The notes under the pieces were generated by a model. It searched no databases. It was not told where the DNA came from and saw nothing but the letters and a program-made list of their open reading frames with translations. From Heracleum sosnowskyi (lineage: Eukaryota; Streptophyta; Magnoliopsida; Apiales; Apiaceae): a stretch of DNA of 64,000 nucleotides. Of this stretch, positions 35,606 through 48,708 are shown piece by piece. Made by a program: the position numbers and the translations under genes. Location: positions 2,886,001 to 2,950,000 of the forward strand of contig CM061243.1 in NCBI GenBank assembly GCA_030848705.1. The letters run 5' to 3'. Position 1 is the first letter of the stretch; each line of letters begins with the position of its first letter.

Positions 35606-36154
35606 TGTTGCCCAGTAAATAACAATTGTAGAAGGGGGGTTGAATACAATTGTATAAGATTCTCGACTTAATTAAATATAGATCACAAATATGAAAGAAT
35701 AATAACAACTTTATTAAATCTGATATAAAACTGTTACAAACTCTCTCAAGAAATTCTGATGTTCTTGAGAGCTTCTAGGTTACAATATACTCGTGAATGC
35801 AATTGATATAAAATCAAAACCTAAACTGTGTTTATATACTACACAACTTCTCTATCAATTACAAGATAAGTCCTAATCAATTACAAACTAGATTGAAACA
35901 TATCCTTAATTGACAGCTTCATTCCTATAAACTAGGAACCGACAAAATAACCTTTCCTTCTTTAACTAGACTCCATAAATAACTCGGAGCTGTAATCCTG
36001 ATCAGCTTCCAGTCTTGATGATCAATCCTGATCACAGTCCTGATAGAAATCCTGATAGCAATCATGATACTGACGCTTGAGCAAATACTGATGACGTCAG
36101 CAATCCTGATCAGTTGAGTCTAGATCCTGACGATCATTGAATCATGATCTAACA
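35606..36154 (-). mobile_element. Element A 5' LTR
   Basis: It runs TGTTAGATC-type start at 36154 to GGGCAACA at 35606 (549 bp) on the minus strand. TGACGTCA lies at 36092-36099 and the TATA box TATATAAA at 35831-35838. TSD ATCCC follows at 36155-36159. Confidence 0.92.
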
Positions 36155-36835
36155 ATCCCAATTCAACTTTTGAAAAGGGATCTACTTCTGCTCAACCAGT
36201 CTCAAATTCTAAGTCTAAACCTGTCAAGAAAACTGAAAGAAAAATGTAGGTTTATTGTCTCAGAAACAACTTAAGGATAAAGTTTGTGAAGTAACAGGGA
36301 AACAAAATCACCTACTGTCAAAAGAAACAGGAATGGTAAAGTTGGGATTAATAAAGAGAATAATTATAAGTTTATCCCAAATGCACCAAGAAAATGTTGT
36401 TTTACCTGTGGTAACTCTAATCATCTTGCTATTGATTGCAGGAAGAGTAAAAAAAAGAAGGTTACTGAAATTCCTAGGTCTGATGTTAGGAATAGATTAG
36501 TACTTTATAAACTACAGAAGTCTTGTTTTTATTGTGGCAGTAAATGACATTCTATATATACTTGTGAAGAATACCATAATTTGTACCATAACTTTTATGA
36601 TCATTTACCTAAGTTTAATAAAAGTGCAAATTCTGGTAAACTTAAGCATGTCAATGTGAAGCATGCATCTTTTAAAATTGATACTGACAAAGCAAATCCT
36701 GATGGATTCCATCATGTCAGGACTGCTAAAGTCAAAAAGTCTTCTGCTGCTAAATTTAGTAAAATGCATTGAATGAGAGCCTAACAAGTGTGGGTTCTTA
36801 AATATTCTGACTAGTTTATTTTTGTCTGATTGCAG
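36155..36835 (+). pseudogene. Element D gag, C-terminal part with zinc knuckles 2 and 3, and the splice acceptor
   Basis: It resumes NSTFEKGS after the A insertion. A frameshift near 36310 and several stops break it. The zinc knuckle CFTCGNSNHLAIDC is near 36400 and CFYCGSK followed by TGA near 36540 (Trp expected). It ends near KYSD then TAG at 36810-36812. The sequence CTGAC, TAG, a T-rich run and TTGCAG|GG (cut after 36835) keeps a branch point and acceptor like those of B and C, although an extra TGA lies between TAG and the protease frame. Confidence 0.75.
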
Positions 36836-36872
36836 GGTAAAAAGAAAAATGTGTTAGTCATGGATAGTAGAT
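36836..36872 (+). pseudogene. Element D protease start, interrupted by element B
   Basis: GKKKNVLVMDSR: the protease Asp-Ser motif is reached just before the insertion. It continues at 60255 (TAGAT duplicated) as CSVHMTGNK. The expected Gly of DSG is an Arg codon here. Confidence 0.85.
36868..36872 (+). repeat. Left target-site duplication of element B
   Basis: TAGAT, repeated exactly at 60255-60259 on the other side of B. Confidence 0.9.
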
Positions 36873-37400
36873 TGTTGCCCAGTAAATAACAATTGTAGAA
36901 GGGGGTTGAATACAATTGTATAAGATTCTCGACTTTATATAACACAAATATGAAAGAACAATAACAGCTTTATTAAATCTGATATAAAACTGTTACAAAC
37001 TCTCTCAAGAAATTCTGATGTTCTTGAGAGCTGCTAGATTACACAAAATACTCGAGTGTAATATTGGTTGTTAAACCAAAACCTAAATTGTGTTTATATA
37101 CTTCACACAGCTTCTCTATCAATAACAAGATAAGTCCTAATCAATAACAAAGATAGAAACATATCCTTAATCGATAGCTACATTCTACAAACCAGGAACC
37201 GACAGAATAATCTTCCATGTTTAACTAGACTCCAAATATAACTCGAAGTAGGAATCCTGACCAGCTTCCAGTCCTGATGATCAATCCTGATCCCAGTCCT
37301 GATATGCATCTTGATCCTGACGACCATGTAATCCTGATGACGTCAGCAATCCTGATCAGTTGAGTCTAGCTCCTGACGATCATTGAATTCTGATCTAACA
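36873..37400 (-). mobile_element. Element B 3' LTR
   Basis: 528 bp, TGTT...AACA in sense orientation. TGACGTCA is at 37338-37345. It is directly followed (37401-37411) by the complement of the polypurine tract TTGGGGGAGAT. Confidence 0.92.
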
Positions 37401-37510
37401 ATCTCCCCCAATCTCATACTTTGTGAAATAAAGTATAGATTCCTAAGATTCAATGATGTCAAAAACATATATACAAAATGTACAAGTATCTGCAGCAACA
37501 ACTTATCTGT

Positions 37511-40500
37511 TTAAATTCTTTGATAGAATAGATTCATCTTCAAGAAGTTGGATAACAAATTTTCTTCTTTTTCTTCAAGAATTTGAATCAGTCTTTCCTT
37601 TAGATTCCTGAGTTCTTCATCTTCCTCATTAATCTGATAGATAGCTGCTCTGAGATTCTGTATGGAGCTTCTCTGTAGACTGTGCTCTTCAAGCAAAAGA
37701 TAAGCAATTTCCTTCCCATCAGGATTGAGAGTAAGTTGGGTCATACCAAAAGTTACTTCTTTAACAGCAGTACCCCTTTGCATTTCCACATCCTGATCTC
37801 TTAGATTTAGATACATGGGAATATAATTACCATTGAAATTTCTATCACCATCCAGTCTTCTTCGAATTGTTGACAAGATCATGTCACTCCACACTTTGCA
37901 TATTTGATTCTTACAATATCTGCTCTTCTGGCTTCTTCTTCTTCATCTACTTCTTTGTTGTGAGAATCAACCACAGTAGATAAGATTATTAAATCAATCT
38001 CTTGCAGAATTTCAGAATCATCAGGATCTTGAATATTATCAGGAACAACATCAGGATTAGATTCTTCAATTTGATTTGTATTGCAGAGAATTGATTTTCT
38101 TGATTTTCTTCTCAATTCAGGTTCTTCTTCAACATTTCCATCATCACCAAAAGTATATCTATCAGGAACTACTAGAGTTTGAATAGGTTCAGGAATTTCT
38201 TCAATTCTTAACCCTCTAGACCTTGTCTGTCTAGGTACTGTTTGAGTTGAAGAACCTCTTCTACTTCTTCTAGCACCTCTCCTACCTCTGCTTCCTCTAC
38301 CTCTAGTAGAAACAGAATAGCTTTCCATCATCTCTTTTTGTTGTCTCAAAAATTCTTCATTTGAGAGATCTGGATATTCTTCACTTGCTGTAGAGAGTGC
38401 TTTTCTAGCAAATAATTGTTGAACTCTTTTATCAGTATGATATAGAGTAACAATTCTACCATATTTTGTAGTAAACTTCTGGAATAGATTTGATGCATCT
38501 TTAGGATTATCAATAATAATATCTTCATCACCTTCAGGAATTGTAGCAAGAGTATGTCCATGACTAGGTGTCAGGATTTGTTCTTCCGTCAGGATCTGAG
38601 ATTGCACCAATGTTCTTACTGTCTTAACTCCAGAATCAGAAACATGAGTTGACTGTGTTGTTTGATTTTGAGAAGTATGAATTGTAGACTTCAAAACAAC
38701 AACATCAGAGGTTTCTCCTTGTATCACTTTGTCACTACCATCATCTCCAGTATCATCATCATTATTCCTTAATACTAGATCAGGTGTGCATTTTGTCCGA
38801 CTAACCTTCTCCCCCTTTTTGACATCAGGATTTGACAATAAATTCAAAATTAAGGAAAAAGAGGCTTGAATGTCAGTTACCTTAGCATCCAGAGAATCAA
38901 TCCGTCTGTTGATGGAGGTTTGTTCAGAAATGACAGACTTCACTTGGGATTCCACCACCCTTAACTGAAAAGTAGTAGGCACCTTTGTAAAATTTTGAGA
39001 AATATCATTCCTCACCAACTCAGTTGAATTCTTGATAGAATCGATCTCATTTTTCAGGCTCTTGGATAACAGAGTTGTAGCCTTCAGATGATTCTTCAAG
39101 TCTTGATTCTCTATAGATTGCACTGCATCATAGGCATGTTCCAAAGAAGAAGAATAACTGACAGATTCAGCAGAACTGTGCCATGAATTGTTCCATTCAT
39201 TTTGTCTAAGTGCCTCAGCAGGATTAAAGAAAGGAATAGAAAAATCTTGTCTGTGATCTTTCCTAGTGTTAGCATTGCCAGCCATAAAAGTACTTGATGA
39301 ACCAAAAGTAGTTCGAAGACTAACTTTGAGTGTTGTAGCAAGTTGTTCCTTTTCTTTTCGATTCTCATCATCATCACTATCATCAGAGTCATCATCATCA
39401 GTACTATGAATAACATCAGGATCAGGAATTGCAATACCTTTCAGTTTATCCTGTGATTATGAGATAGGATGGTCCATTAGTCTTGATCGAAGTGGCTGTA
39501 TCAGGATAGGCTCAGCATCAGGAGCACCACTAGCGTCAGGAGTAACACCGTCAGGATTTGATATGTTGCATCAGTATTTGCTACCAATGGTTCTTGTGGA
39601 GCTTGAGGTTCAGAAGCTGCTTCAACACTTTGAATTAAAGGTTCTTGTGTGCTTCCCTCATTGACAGTGTCCTCGACCAATCTTTGAACTTCATTTGCAC
39701 CAGAAACTGTAGCTTGGCCTGCATCTTCACTTTGAGAAGATGGTTCTTGTGTAGCTGGAATGTTGATGTCTGCATTCTCCCTTTGAGAAAATGGTTCTTG
39801 TGTGACCATTCCACTAGCTAAGCCTTCACCCAAACTTTGATTGAGTGGTTCTTGTGTGACTGGATCATCAGTAAGAGCTGCTGAACCACTTTGAGGTTCA
39901 GGTTCTTGTGGGCTTGATCCTTTCAGTTTCTTCTGTCTCTGATAGACTAACTCTTCTGCTTTCCTCAACTTTTCCATTGGATGTTTTATCCCAAGATTGG
40001 AAGCAGCAGCACCATACTTCTCCCATGAAATATCAACACGTCTTTTTGTTGGAGAGTCTTGTGCTGGAGAGTCTGAAATATTAACCACTTGACTTGGTGC
40101 AGCAACAGGAATACTATCATCAGGATTTGCTTGAGCAGTTGAAACTGATTGCTCATTTAGAATTGAAGTGTCCTGTACATCAGTATCCTGCTTCTTGTCC
40201 AAAGGAATTTGATACCTGCCCTTAGTTAATCTCCTTCTCTTCTATGGTGTAGACAATGGAACCACAGCTACAGTAGCAGTATCAGCAACTTCCTTATTCA
40301 CATTCATTATAGAGGATATAGGTAAGTTATCCTCTGAATCACTTTCATCAACTAACCTTAACTTCCTTTTCACAGGAACATCCCTAACAACCTTATCAGC
40401 TTTCTTCACCAGGACCCCTTGTACACCCCCTTGTAACTTCTTTTTAGTGAGTGGTACAGAGGAAAAATCCTTTGAACCTGATTGCCTTCCTGACACATCA

Positions 40501-41474
40501 GTTCTAGCTGATTTATTTGATTTTACAACTAAAGTCTTTTGAGAGACATTAGAGGTGGCTGTTTATTGTTTAGACTGTTTAGGATGAATGCTTGGGTTAG
40601 GAACAAGGTGTGATGGACCTTGCCCCATAGCATTAGAAATTAAACCATAACGAGTAGGCATTTTCCTATGTAAGAAAAACCTGACCTCATCAGGAATAAA
40701 AGCATTTCCTATGAAACCATTTGCCTTATCACTGTTGACTAAGGACTTAATATTATTCTCAGTAATTCTACAGATGGGTAGAACTACATCATTCTCAAAA
40801 ACAACATTAGGACATAAGTGATTAAATATCAACTGGAAAAATCTAAGAAAATAGACAGAACCTAACTTATCTGATTTCCTATCACTTAAAGCTTTTAAGA
40901 TAAATAACCCATAATCAAACACTGTAGAATGGATAAGAGAGTACCCAATTTTGAGAGATCCTGATGGAAGAGCATCAAAATTTGATGTCTTGTTCAGGAA
41001 ACAGCGGCTGATTGTATCAAAGAAGAAATTCCATTCCTTCTTAAGCTTTGTCCTAAAGAGATTGCCATATCTCTTTACTTCACCATGGTAGCCCAACTTG
41101 GTAACAAACTCAAAGAGAGTAGAGTCCGAAACATTATCTGGAGTAGCATCACCAAGAACAGGTAAATGCAGGGCTTCCTCCACAATTGTAGGAGTCACAT
41201 AGTGAGTAATTCCATTATATTCAAAACTCATCAAGATTGTATCTGAATGCCCTTTGTCAAAAGTAACAGAGTTCCACACCTGCATGACAGACTTAAAAGA
41301 AACACTTGCAGGTTCTGTTAAAGCAAACTTCAATGGACTTGAAGCCAGAAAATCTTGAATTATATGAAACTCATTGGGTAAATCTTGATGATTTAGAATA
41401 GCCACAAAATTGTTAGTGGCAAAGGTAACACCATTAATCACTGTCTGTTTGTTTATGAATGATGAAGACTCCAT
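37511..41474 (-). pseudogene. Element B ORF3, broken
   Basis: It starts at ATG 41474 (MESSSFINKQTVINGVTFAT) and shares the ORF3 architecture of element C. It falls into pieces 40563-41474, 40242-40496, 39501-40202, 37879-39285 and 37511-37894. A deletion of roughly 0.6 kb near 37900 removes the region before the C-terminal MILSTIRRRLDG domain. Its edges share the microhomology AAGAA and do not fit splice sites. The Trp lost to TGA in element C is intact here. Confidence 0.75.
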
Positions 41475-41974
41475 TGTTAATCTTTAAAAAATTTGAGAAT
41501 TGATATTTGAAAACAGTTAGGGTTCGTAAGCACAGAGAGAGATAGAAAACTAAACACTGATGATGAGAGAGTAATTAATGATTTAGAACAAGTAATAGTA
41601 ATTTGTTTTAGAACAAAACTTTACTCTCATTGACAGGTGGCAAGATATGATTTGTGCGTAAATAATTAGTGGACAGATTACGTGTGTAATTGAAGAATAC
41701 TGCACCACTTTCTACGTGTATGTATATGTATATCTATGTCAGTGTAACACACGCGCGCATACAGTTGTCCGACTAAAACTCAACCGTCTATCAGCAGATA
41801 CTGACGAAAAATTAGGCACAAATTAAGCAATTAAATTCTGACCTGTTCATCAGGATTGACCAGTTGACTTCCTGTCAGGATTGCATCCTATCAGGATTTG
41901 ATCAAAGAAAACATACCTTTCTGAATAACCATTAGGATTTGACGGTTATCAGGATTTCCTCTCTGTAACTTTCC
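41475..41974 (-). other. pol-ORF3 spacer of element B
   Basis: 500 bp non-coding, alignable to the spacers of A and C, with conserved CACACGTAATCTGTCCACTAA-like and GCGCGCGTGT segments, a TATATACATATACATA stretch and a CT-rich leader before the ORF3 ATG. AATCCTGA motifs cluster at the pol end. Confidence 0.5.
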
Positions 41975-44900
41975 TCAGAAATTCTCAAAGTTCATCATTC
42001 CAAGTTCATTCACCAATTTATTGAAAGTAGCTTCAGGCAGTGGCTTGGTGAATATATCAGCTAGTTGTTGATCAGTAGGAACAAAGTGAAGTTCAATTGT
42101 TCCTTCCAGAACCTGTTCTCTTATGAAGTGATATCTAATACTGATGTGTTTAGTAAGAGAATGCTGAACTGGATTTCCTGTCATTGCAATAGCACTTTGG
42201 TTATCACAATAAATAGGGATTTTTGAGTATGACAGGCCATAATCTAACAACTGATTTCTCATCCACATTATCTGAGCACAACAACTTGCTGCAGCTATGT
42301 ACTCAGCTTCTGCAGTTAAAGTGGAAATAGATTTTTGCTTTTTACTGAACCATGAAACTAGTCTTCCACCCAAAAACTGACAGCTTCCTGAAGTACTTTT
42401 CCTGTCTATTTTGCATCCTGCAAAATCAGTATCTGAATAACCACACAACCCAAAATCTGATTCCCTTGCATACCAAAGGCCAAGAGAAGGAGTGCCTTTG
42501 AGATATCTGAAAATTCTTTTAACTGCAATCAGATGAGGTTCTCTAGGTTTTGCTTGAAATCTTGCACACAGACAGGTTGCAAACATGATATCTGGTCTAC
42601 TTGCAGTGAGATACAATAAAGAGCCAATCATTCCTCTGTAGTGAGTTACATCTACCTCAGCACCTTGATCATGATCAAGTTTGGTAGCTGTAGCTATGGG
42701 AGTTGTAGCAGGAGAACTATCTTGCATGTTAAACCTTGTCAATAAATTCCTTGTATATTTAGACTGATTGATAAAAATCCCTTCATCAGTCTGTTTAACT
42801 TGAAGACCAAGAAAGTAACTCATTTCTCCCATCATGCTCATTTGATATCTTGACTGCATAAGCTTAGAAAACTTTTCACAAAGCTTATTGTTTGTTGACC
42901 CAAAAATGATATCATCAACATAAATCTGAACTAACAGCAAATCCTTACCATGATTCAAATATAATAGTGTTTTATCAATTGCACCTCTTTTGAATCCACT
43001 TTCCAGTAAGAATTGAGCTAAGGTTTCATACCATGCTCTTGGAGCTTGCTTTAGACCATAAAGTGCCTTATCCAATCTGTAGACATGATCTGGATATTTA
43101 GGATCAATGAAACCAGGAGGTTGTTCAACATAAACTTCTTCCTCCAGTTCTCCATTTAAGAAAGCACTTTTAACATCCATCTGGAAAACCTTGAATTTCT
43201 TATGTGCTGCATAAGCAAGAAATATCCTGATGGCTTCTAGTCTTGCAACAGGAGCAAAAGTTTCATCATAGTCAATTCCTTCTTGTTGAGAATACCCCTT
43301 TGCAACTAGTCTAGCTTTGTTTCTGATAATGACTCCATCAGAATCAGTCTTGTTCTTGAAAATCCACTTTGTACCAACAATTGATCTATTCTTTGGTCTT
43401 GGTACTAGTTTCCAGACTTCATTCCTTTCAAATTCATTCAGTTCTTCTTGCATTGTAGTAACCCAATCAGCATCTTTAAGTGCATCTTCAACTTTCTTTG
43501 GCTCCTCCTTGGACAGAAAGTTATTGTATAGACATTCATTCTGAGTTGCACTTCTTGTTTGAACACCTGCATCAGGATCTCCAATTATCAAATCAGGAGT
43601 ATGGTCTTTTGTCCATTTTCTTGCTGGTGTTAAAATGTTCCTTGAAGTAGATGCTCGCCCTAGATTGGTGTTATCTTGATTTGAAGAATTTGCTTGATTT
43701 GAAGCTCTTCCTGAATTATTGCTATTTCTACCTGATGAGTTATCAGGATCATCACTTGAATCAGTATCTGAAGAATTATGTCCTGATGATTGAGTTGACT
43801 CTGAACTTGTAGTTGAATGCTGTTGCTCCCCCTCAACATTATCACTACCAGTTATATTACTATTGTTTGCATCATCAGCATTAGCACCATCAGTACCTGG
43901 TGAGTCATCAGGATTTGGTGACCCATCAGTATCTGATGTATTGACAGGGTCTGATTCACTTTCTTCAGGTTCCTTGGAAGCTTCATTTTCAAATAACAAT
44001 CTATCATGAGAGTCTTCAATGATTCCAGTTATCTTCTTATCATCAAAAGATACATGTATTGACTCCATGACAGTTCTTGTTCTCAAATTAAAAACTCTGA
44101 AGGCTCTTGATGCAGGATAGCCAATGAAAATTCCCTCATCAGCCTTCGTTTCAAATTTCCCTAGCTGTTCAGGATGAGTTCTGAGAACAAAACACTTACA
44201 GCCAAACACATGCAAATGCTTCAGACTTGGTTTCTTCTCTTTGAGTGACTGATAAGGAGTGACACCATGCCTGTTTATCAATGTGAGATTTTGTGTATAG
44301 CATGCTGTGTTGACTGCTTCTGCCCAGAAATATGTAGGTAATTTAGCTTCTTCCAACATAGTTCTGCCAGCTTCAATAAGAGTTCTATTTTTCCTTTCTA
44401 CTACTCCATTTTGCTGGGGTGTGCCAGGAGCAGAGAATTGTTGAATGATTCCTTTGTATTTGCAGAACTCTTCCATCTTTGAATTCTTAAATTCAGTACC
44501 ATTATCACTTCTCAGTATCTTGACTTTGTACTTTGTGGTTGTCTCAATCATTCTCACATGATCCAACAGAACTTCAGGAGTTTCATCTTTTCTGTGCAGA
44601 AAATACACCCAGGTGAATCTAGAATATTCATCAACAATTACAAGAGTGTACCTTTTCTTACTGATGGACATGATGTTGACTGGACCAAATAGATCAAGAT
44701 GAAGCATGTGATATGGTTCTTCAATAGAGGATTCTGATTTACTCTAGAATGATGTCCTTCTTTGTTTTGCTTTCTGACATGCATCACAGAGTCCATCAGG
44801 TGTATACAGGACTTTAGGTAATCCTCTTACTAAATCTTTCTTAACCAACTCATTGATATTGCTGAAGTTGAGATGAGAAAGCTTCTTGTGCCAATTCCAA

Positions 44901-45307
44901 CTTTCATCTACTGAAGCTTTACTGATGAGACATGTAGGGGAGCCATCAGTATTTGAGAGAATGTTGGCTTCATATATGTTACCATGCCTGTAGCCAGTTA
45001 GTGCTATCTTTCCTGTTGCTTTACTGACTACTTCACAATGTGTGGAATAGAAATTGACATGATAACCTCTGTCAGTGATTTGACTAATACTCAACAAGTT
45101 GTGTTTTAGTCCCTTCACTAGAGCTACTTTCTTAATGATGACATTTCCAATGATTATATTGCCATATCCCAAGGTTTGTCCAATGTTGCCATCTCCATAA
45201 GACACAGTTGGGCCAGCTTTTTCCTCATATTCTGATAACAGGGCTTTGTTTCCAGTCATGTGCACAGAACATCCACTATCCATGACTAACACATTTTTCT
45301 TTTTACC
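41975..45307 (-). pseudogene. Element B pol, one nonsense codon
   Basis: Protease MDSGCSVHMTGN, GAG-preintegrase zinc finger (WHKKLSHLNF, CDACQKAK), integrase DLFGPVNIM, RSDNGTEF and NGVVERKN, RT with YVDDIIFGS, and RNase H with GCKIDRKSTSG and CDNQSAIAM. It ends MNFENF at 41975. A single TAG at about 44744 follows RRTSF and separates protease/zinc finger from the integrase core; otherwise it is open for 910 codons. In the RNase H core DTDFAG stands for DADFAG. Confidence 0.88.
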
Positions 45308-46470
45308 CTGCATCAGAATAGAAACACACTAGTTAGAACACTTAGGAACCCATACATGTTGGGTTCCTTTTTCATGCAATTTATTAATTTTAGCAGCAGA
45401 AGACTCTCTGACCTTAACAGTCCTGACAGGATTTACTCCATCAGGATTTGCTTTGTCAGCATCAGTATTAACAAAAACATGCTTCATTATGACATTTTCA
45501 ATTCTATCAGACTTTGTACTACTTTCAAGCTTAGGCAATGGATCATAAAAGTTATAGTACAAATCATGATACTCTTTACAAGTATAAATAGAATGCCATA
45601 GACCACCACAATGAAAACAGGACTTTTGTGGTTTATAAAATACTGATCTATTCCTAACATAACACTTAGGAATTTCAGTAATCTTCTTCTTACTCTTCTT
45701 ACAATCAATAGCAAGATGATTAGAGTTACCACAGTTAAAACAACTCTTTCTAGGTGCATTTGGGATATATTTATAACCATTCTCTTTATTGATCCCAACT
45801 TTACCATTCCTGTTTCTCTTAACAGTAGCTTCCTTTTCCTTATCTGTAACCTCACAGATTTTATTCTTAAGCTGTTTCTGAGACAATAGACCTACTTTCT
45901 TAGAGACTTTATTCAAGACAGGTTTAGACTTTATAATTTTAATTCCTTGAGTAGAAGTAGATCCCTTTTCAAAAGTAGAATGGAATCCTTACCAAAAACA
46001 AAATTAACAGGAGTAATCTTAGATTTGGTTGAATCTATAACATGTCTATAGGTCTTTGGACTGACTGTCTCATCAATGACAATTTTCTCTTTCAATTTCT
46101 TATCTTCATCTGACTTGTATCCTAGACACTCTTTCCAATTCTTAGAGGTATTAATCTCATGAAATTTCCTACCAGAGTCTGTCCAGGTTCTGATTTTCTC
46201 ATTAGCATATTCAAGTTCTTTTTCAAGGGAAGTACATTTAGATTTCATTTCTAAGTTCATGTGTCTAGCATTATCACATTCTTTTTGTACTTCTTGCATA
46301 CGAGAAAATTCAGCTTCTAATATCTCATTCCTTTTTCTAAGGTCAGACATCTCAGATAAGATTCTAGTATTCTCAGCAGTTTGACTTCTAAAGCTAATAT
46401 GTAAAGACTTTAGAAAACGTCTTAGCTCAGAAGCATTATCAGTATCAAAATCAAAGATAGTATTTAGTAC
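45308..46470 (-). other. Predicted optional coding intron, element B
   Basis: Sense donor GATAAG|GTACTAAATAC after 46471. The acceptor is CTAAC, TAG, TGTGTTTCTATTCTGATGCAG|GG ending at 45308. The length is 1163 nt, one less than in C; the difference equals the single-base deletion that frameshifts B gag inside the intron. Splicing would therefore bypass the B gag frameshift. Confidence 0.65.
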
Positions 46471-47640
46471 CTTATCATCAGGAGCAGCAGTTACATCAGC
46501 ATTGGCCATTAAAGCATAGTTGACTACCTCAGTATCAGATTCTGAGGAAGAGTCCATCCAATCCTTGCTTGATGTGATGAGTGCCTTTGTCTTGTTGCAC
46601 TCAGAAGCAAAGTGACCCATACCATTACACTTGTAGCATCTAACCTTTGACTTGTCAAATTTGCTACCTTTGCTGTCCTTTTTGATATACTTGTCTTTGT
46701 CTGCATTGAAGGTCTTTTTCTGAAAATTGCCTTGTCTTCTATTCTTCCTGAACTTCATTCTTCTGAAGTTTCTGACAATCATAGCAACCATCTCTTCCAT
46801 GTCTGAATCAGAAGATTCATCATCATTATTGGCATCAGGATTGCCATCAGAATTTGATGAAGAGTCTTCAAGATCTGATTCAGTTACTCTTACTTTCCTT
46901 CTAGAGACCTCCATTGCTTTTCCTTTTGATTTCGCCTCTGCTTTCAAAGCAATTGATTTTGCCTTGCTGCTTTTCTTGTTCTTTCTCTGTTGAACTTCAA
47001 GATCATGAGTTCTTAGCATCCCATAGATCTCATCAAGAGACACAATGTTCAGATCATACTGGTGTCTAATGATTGAGGTCTGAGTGTCCCATTCTTCAGG
47101 TAAAGCTCTTAGAAACTTGGTGTTTGAATCTTCAGTTTCATATACTTTGTCAACTAAAGATAAGCTATTCAATAGTGTCAGAAATCTATCATATAGATCA
47201 GTCAGGCTCTCATCAGGTCTTGCATCGAATTGTTCATATTCTTGAATCAAAAGAGCCCTCCTGTTCTTCTTGACAGATGCAGATCCCTGGCACTGAGTTT
47301 CCAAAGTATCCCAGATTTCTTTTGAAGACTTGCATGCAATCACTCTGTTTAACATGACAGTATCAAGACTGTTGTGCAAGATATTCTTTATCTTTGGTTC
47401 CCTGAGTACATGAGCTTTTTCTTCTGGAGTCCATTCAGCTTTAGCTTTGACCACATAATGTTCAGGTACTATATCTGTTCGTTCTACGAACTTTGTAGGT
47501 ATATATGGTCCATCACGAATCCTGTCCAAGTAGTCAGGATCCATAGCCTCCAGGTACATCAGCATCTTTACCCTCCATGTAGGATATTCTGATATTTTCA
47601 AGATGGGAATCTTCATGCTTTCATACTTGGTTGTCGACAT
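45329..47640 (-). pseudogene. Element B gag, long form with a one-base deletion
   Basis: ATG at 47640 (MSTTKYESMKIPIL). UBN2-like Gag domain, acidic stretch, zinc knuckle CYKCNGMGHFASEC, coiled coil, then after a one-base deletion near 45978 the frame resumes with zinc knuckles CFNCGNSNHLAIDC and CFHCGGLWHSIYTC, ending VPKCSN and TAG at 45329. Gag binds and packages the element RNA. The long and short forms are explained under the intron entry. Confidence 0.85.
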
Positions 47641-47675
47641 CTTAGATCGTCTCTGATTCAAAAATAAATCAGTTT

Positions 47676-47687
47676 GCTCTGATACCA
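47676..47687 (-). promoter_or_regulatory. Primer binding site of element B
   Basis: TGGTATCAGAGC in sense orientation, adjoining the 5' LTR that begins at 47690. Confidence 0.9.
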
Positions 47688-47689
47688 AT

Positions 47690-47985
47690 TGTTGCCTAGT
47701 AAATAACAATTGTAGATGGGGGTTGAATACAATTGTATAAGATTCTCGACTTTATATAACACAAATATGAAAGAACAATAACAGCTTTATTAAATCTGAT
47801 ATAAAACTGTTACAAACTCTCTCAAGAAATTCTGATGTTCTTGAGAGCTGCTAGGTTACACAAAATACTCGAGTGTAATATTGGTTGTTAAACCAAAACC
47901 TAAACTGTGTTTATATACTTCACACAGCTTCTCTATCAATAACAAGATAAGTCCTAATCAATAACAAAGATAGAAACATATCCTT
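47690..47985 (-). mobile_element. Element B 5' LTR, left part
   Basis: 296 bp up to TATCCTT, where element C is inserted. It continues at 60023. TSD TCCTT is at 47981-47985 and 60018-60022. Confidence 0.92.
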
Positions 47986-48599
47986 TGTTGCCCAGTAAAT
48001 AACAATTGTAGAAGGGGGGTTGAATACAATTGTATAAGATTCTCGACTTTATATAACACAAATATGAAAGATCAATAACAATAACAATAACAGCTTTATT
48101 AACTTTGATATAAAACTGTTACAAACTCTCTTAAGAAATTCTGATGTTCTTAAGAGCTGCTAGCTTACAAAAACTCTCTCAAGAAATTCTGTTCTTAAGA
48201 GCTTCTCTCCGATTATGTTCTCTCTCTGATGAATAATTCTCTCTCTCTGATGAGTACATAAATCGAAACCAAAACTGTGTTTATATAGTGCACACAGCTT
48301 CTCTATCAATAACAAGATAAGTCCTAATCATAATAAAGATAGAAACATATCTTTAATCGATAGCTGCATTCTACAAACCAGGAACAAATAGAATAAACTT
48401 CCATGTTTATCTAGACTCCAAATATAACTCGAAGTAGGAATCCTGATCAGCTTCAAGTCCTGATGATCAAACCTGATCATAGTCTGAGTAGGAATCCTGA
48501 TGATCAATAAGATACTGACGCTTGATCAAATACTGATGACGTCAGCAATCCTGATCAGTTGAGTCTAGCTTCTGACGATCATTGAATTCTGATCTAACA
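47986..48599 (-). mobile_element. Element C 3' LTR
   Basis: 614 bp, TGTTAGATC...GGGCAACA in sense. TGACGTCA is at 48537-48544. The polypurine tract TTGGGGGAGAT (complement of 48600-48610) adjoins it. Confidence 0.93.
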
Positions 48600-48708
48600 A
48601 TCTCCCCCAATCTCATACTTTGTGAAATAAAGTATAGATTCCAAAATTTCAATGATGTCAAAAACATGTATCAAAATGTACAAGTATCTTCAGAAACAAC
48701 TTATCTGT

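Larger units (their letters stand above)
22574..36154 (-). mobile_element. Element A: SIRE-like copia, minus strand, lacks the gag intron, carries a Helitron in its 3' LTR
   Basis: Both LTRs end in TGTT...AACA, flanked by ATCCA/ATCCC. The 3' LTR (22574-22593 plus 25336-25841, 526 bp without the Helitron) and 5' LTR (35606-36154, 549 bp) differ by roughly eight substitutions and one gap of about 23 bp by eye. The internal order (sense) is PBS, gag, pol, ORF3, polypurine tract. Gag is joined directly to pol at exactly the splice positions inferred from B and C. All three coding units carry stops or frameshifts. Confidence 0.92.

Noticed and set aside
37860..37930. The 0.6-kb gap in element B ORF3 as a second spliced intron
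   Set aside because: The edges share the microhomology AAGAA and do not match GT...AG positions in A or C; the frame is broken. A simple deletion fits better.
43317..43544. Plus-strand frames of about 75 codons inside pol of B and C (also 55012-55239)
   Set aside because: They are antisense shadows of the RT domain, repeated because the elements are homologous.
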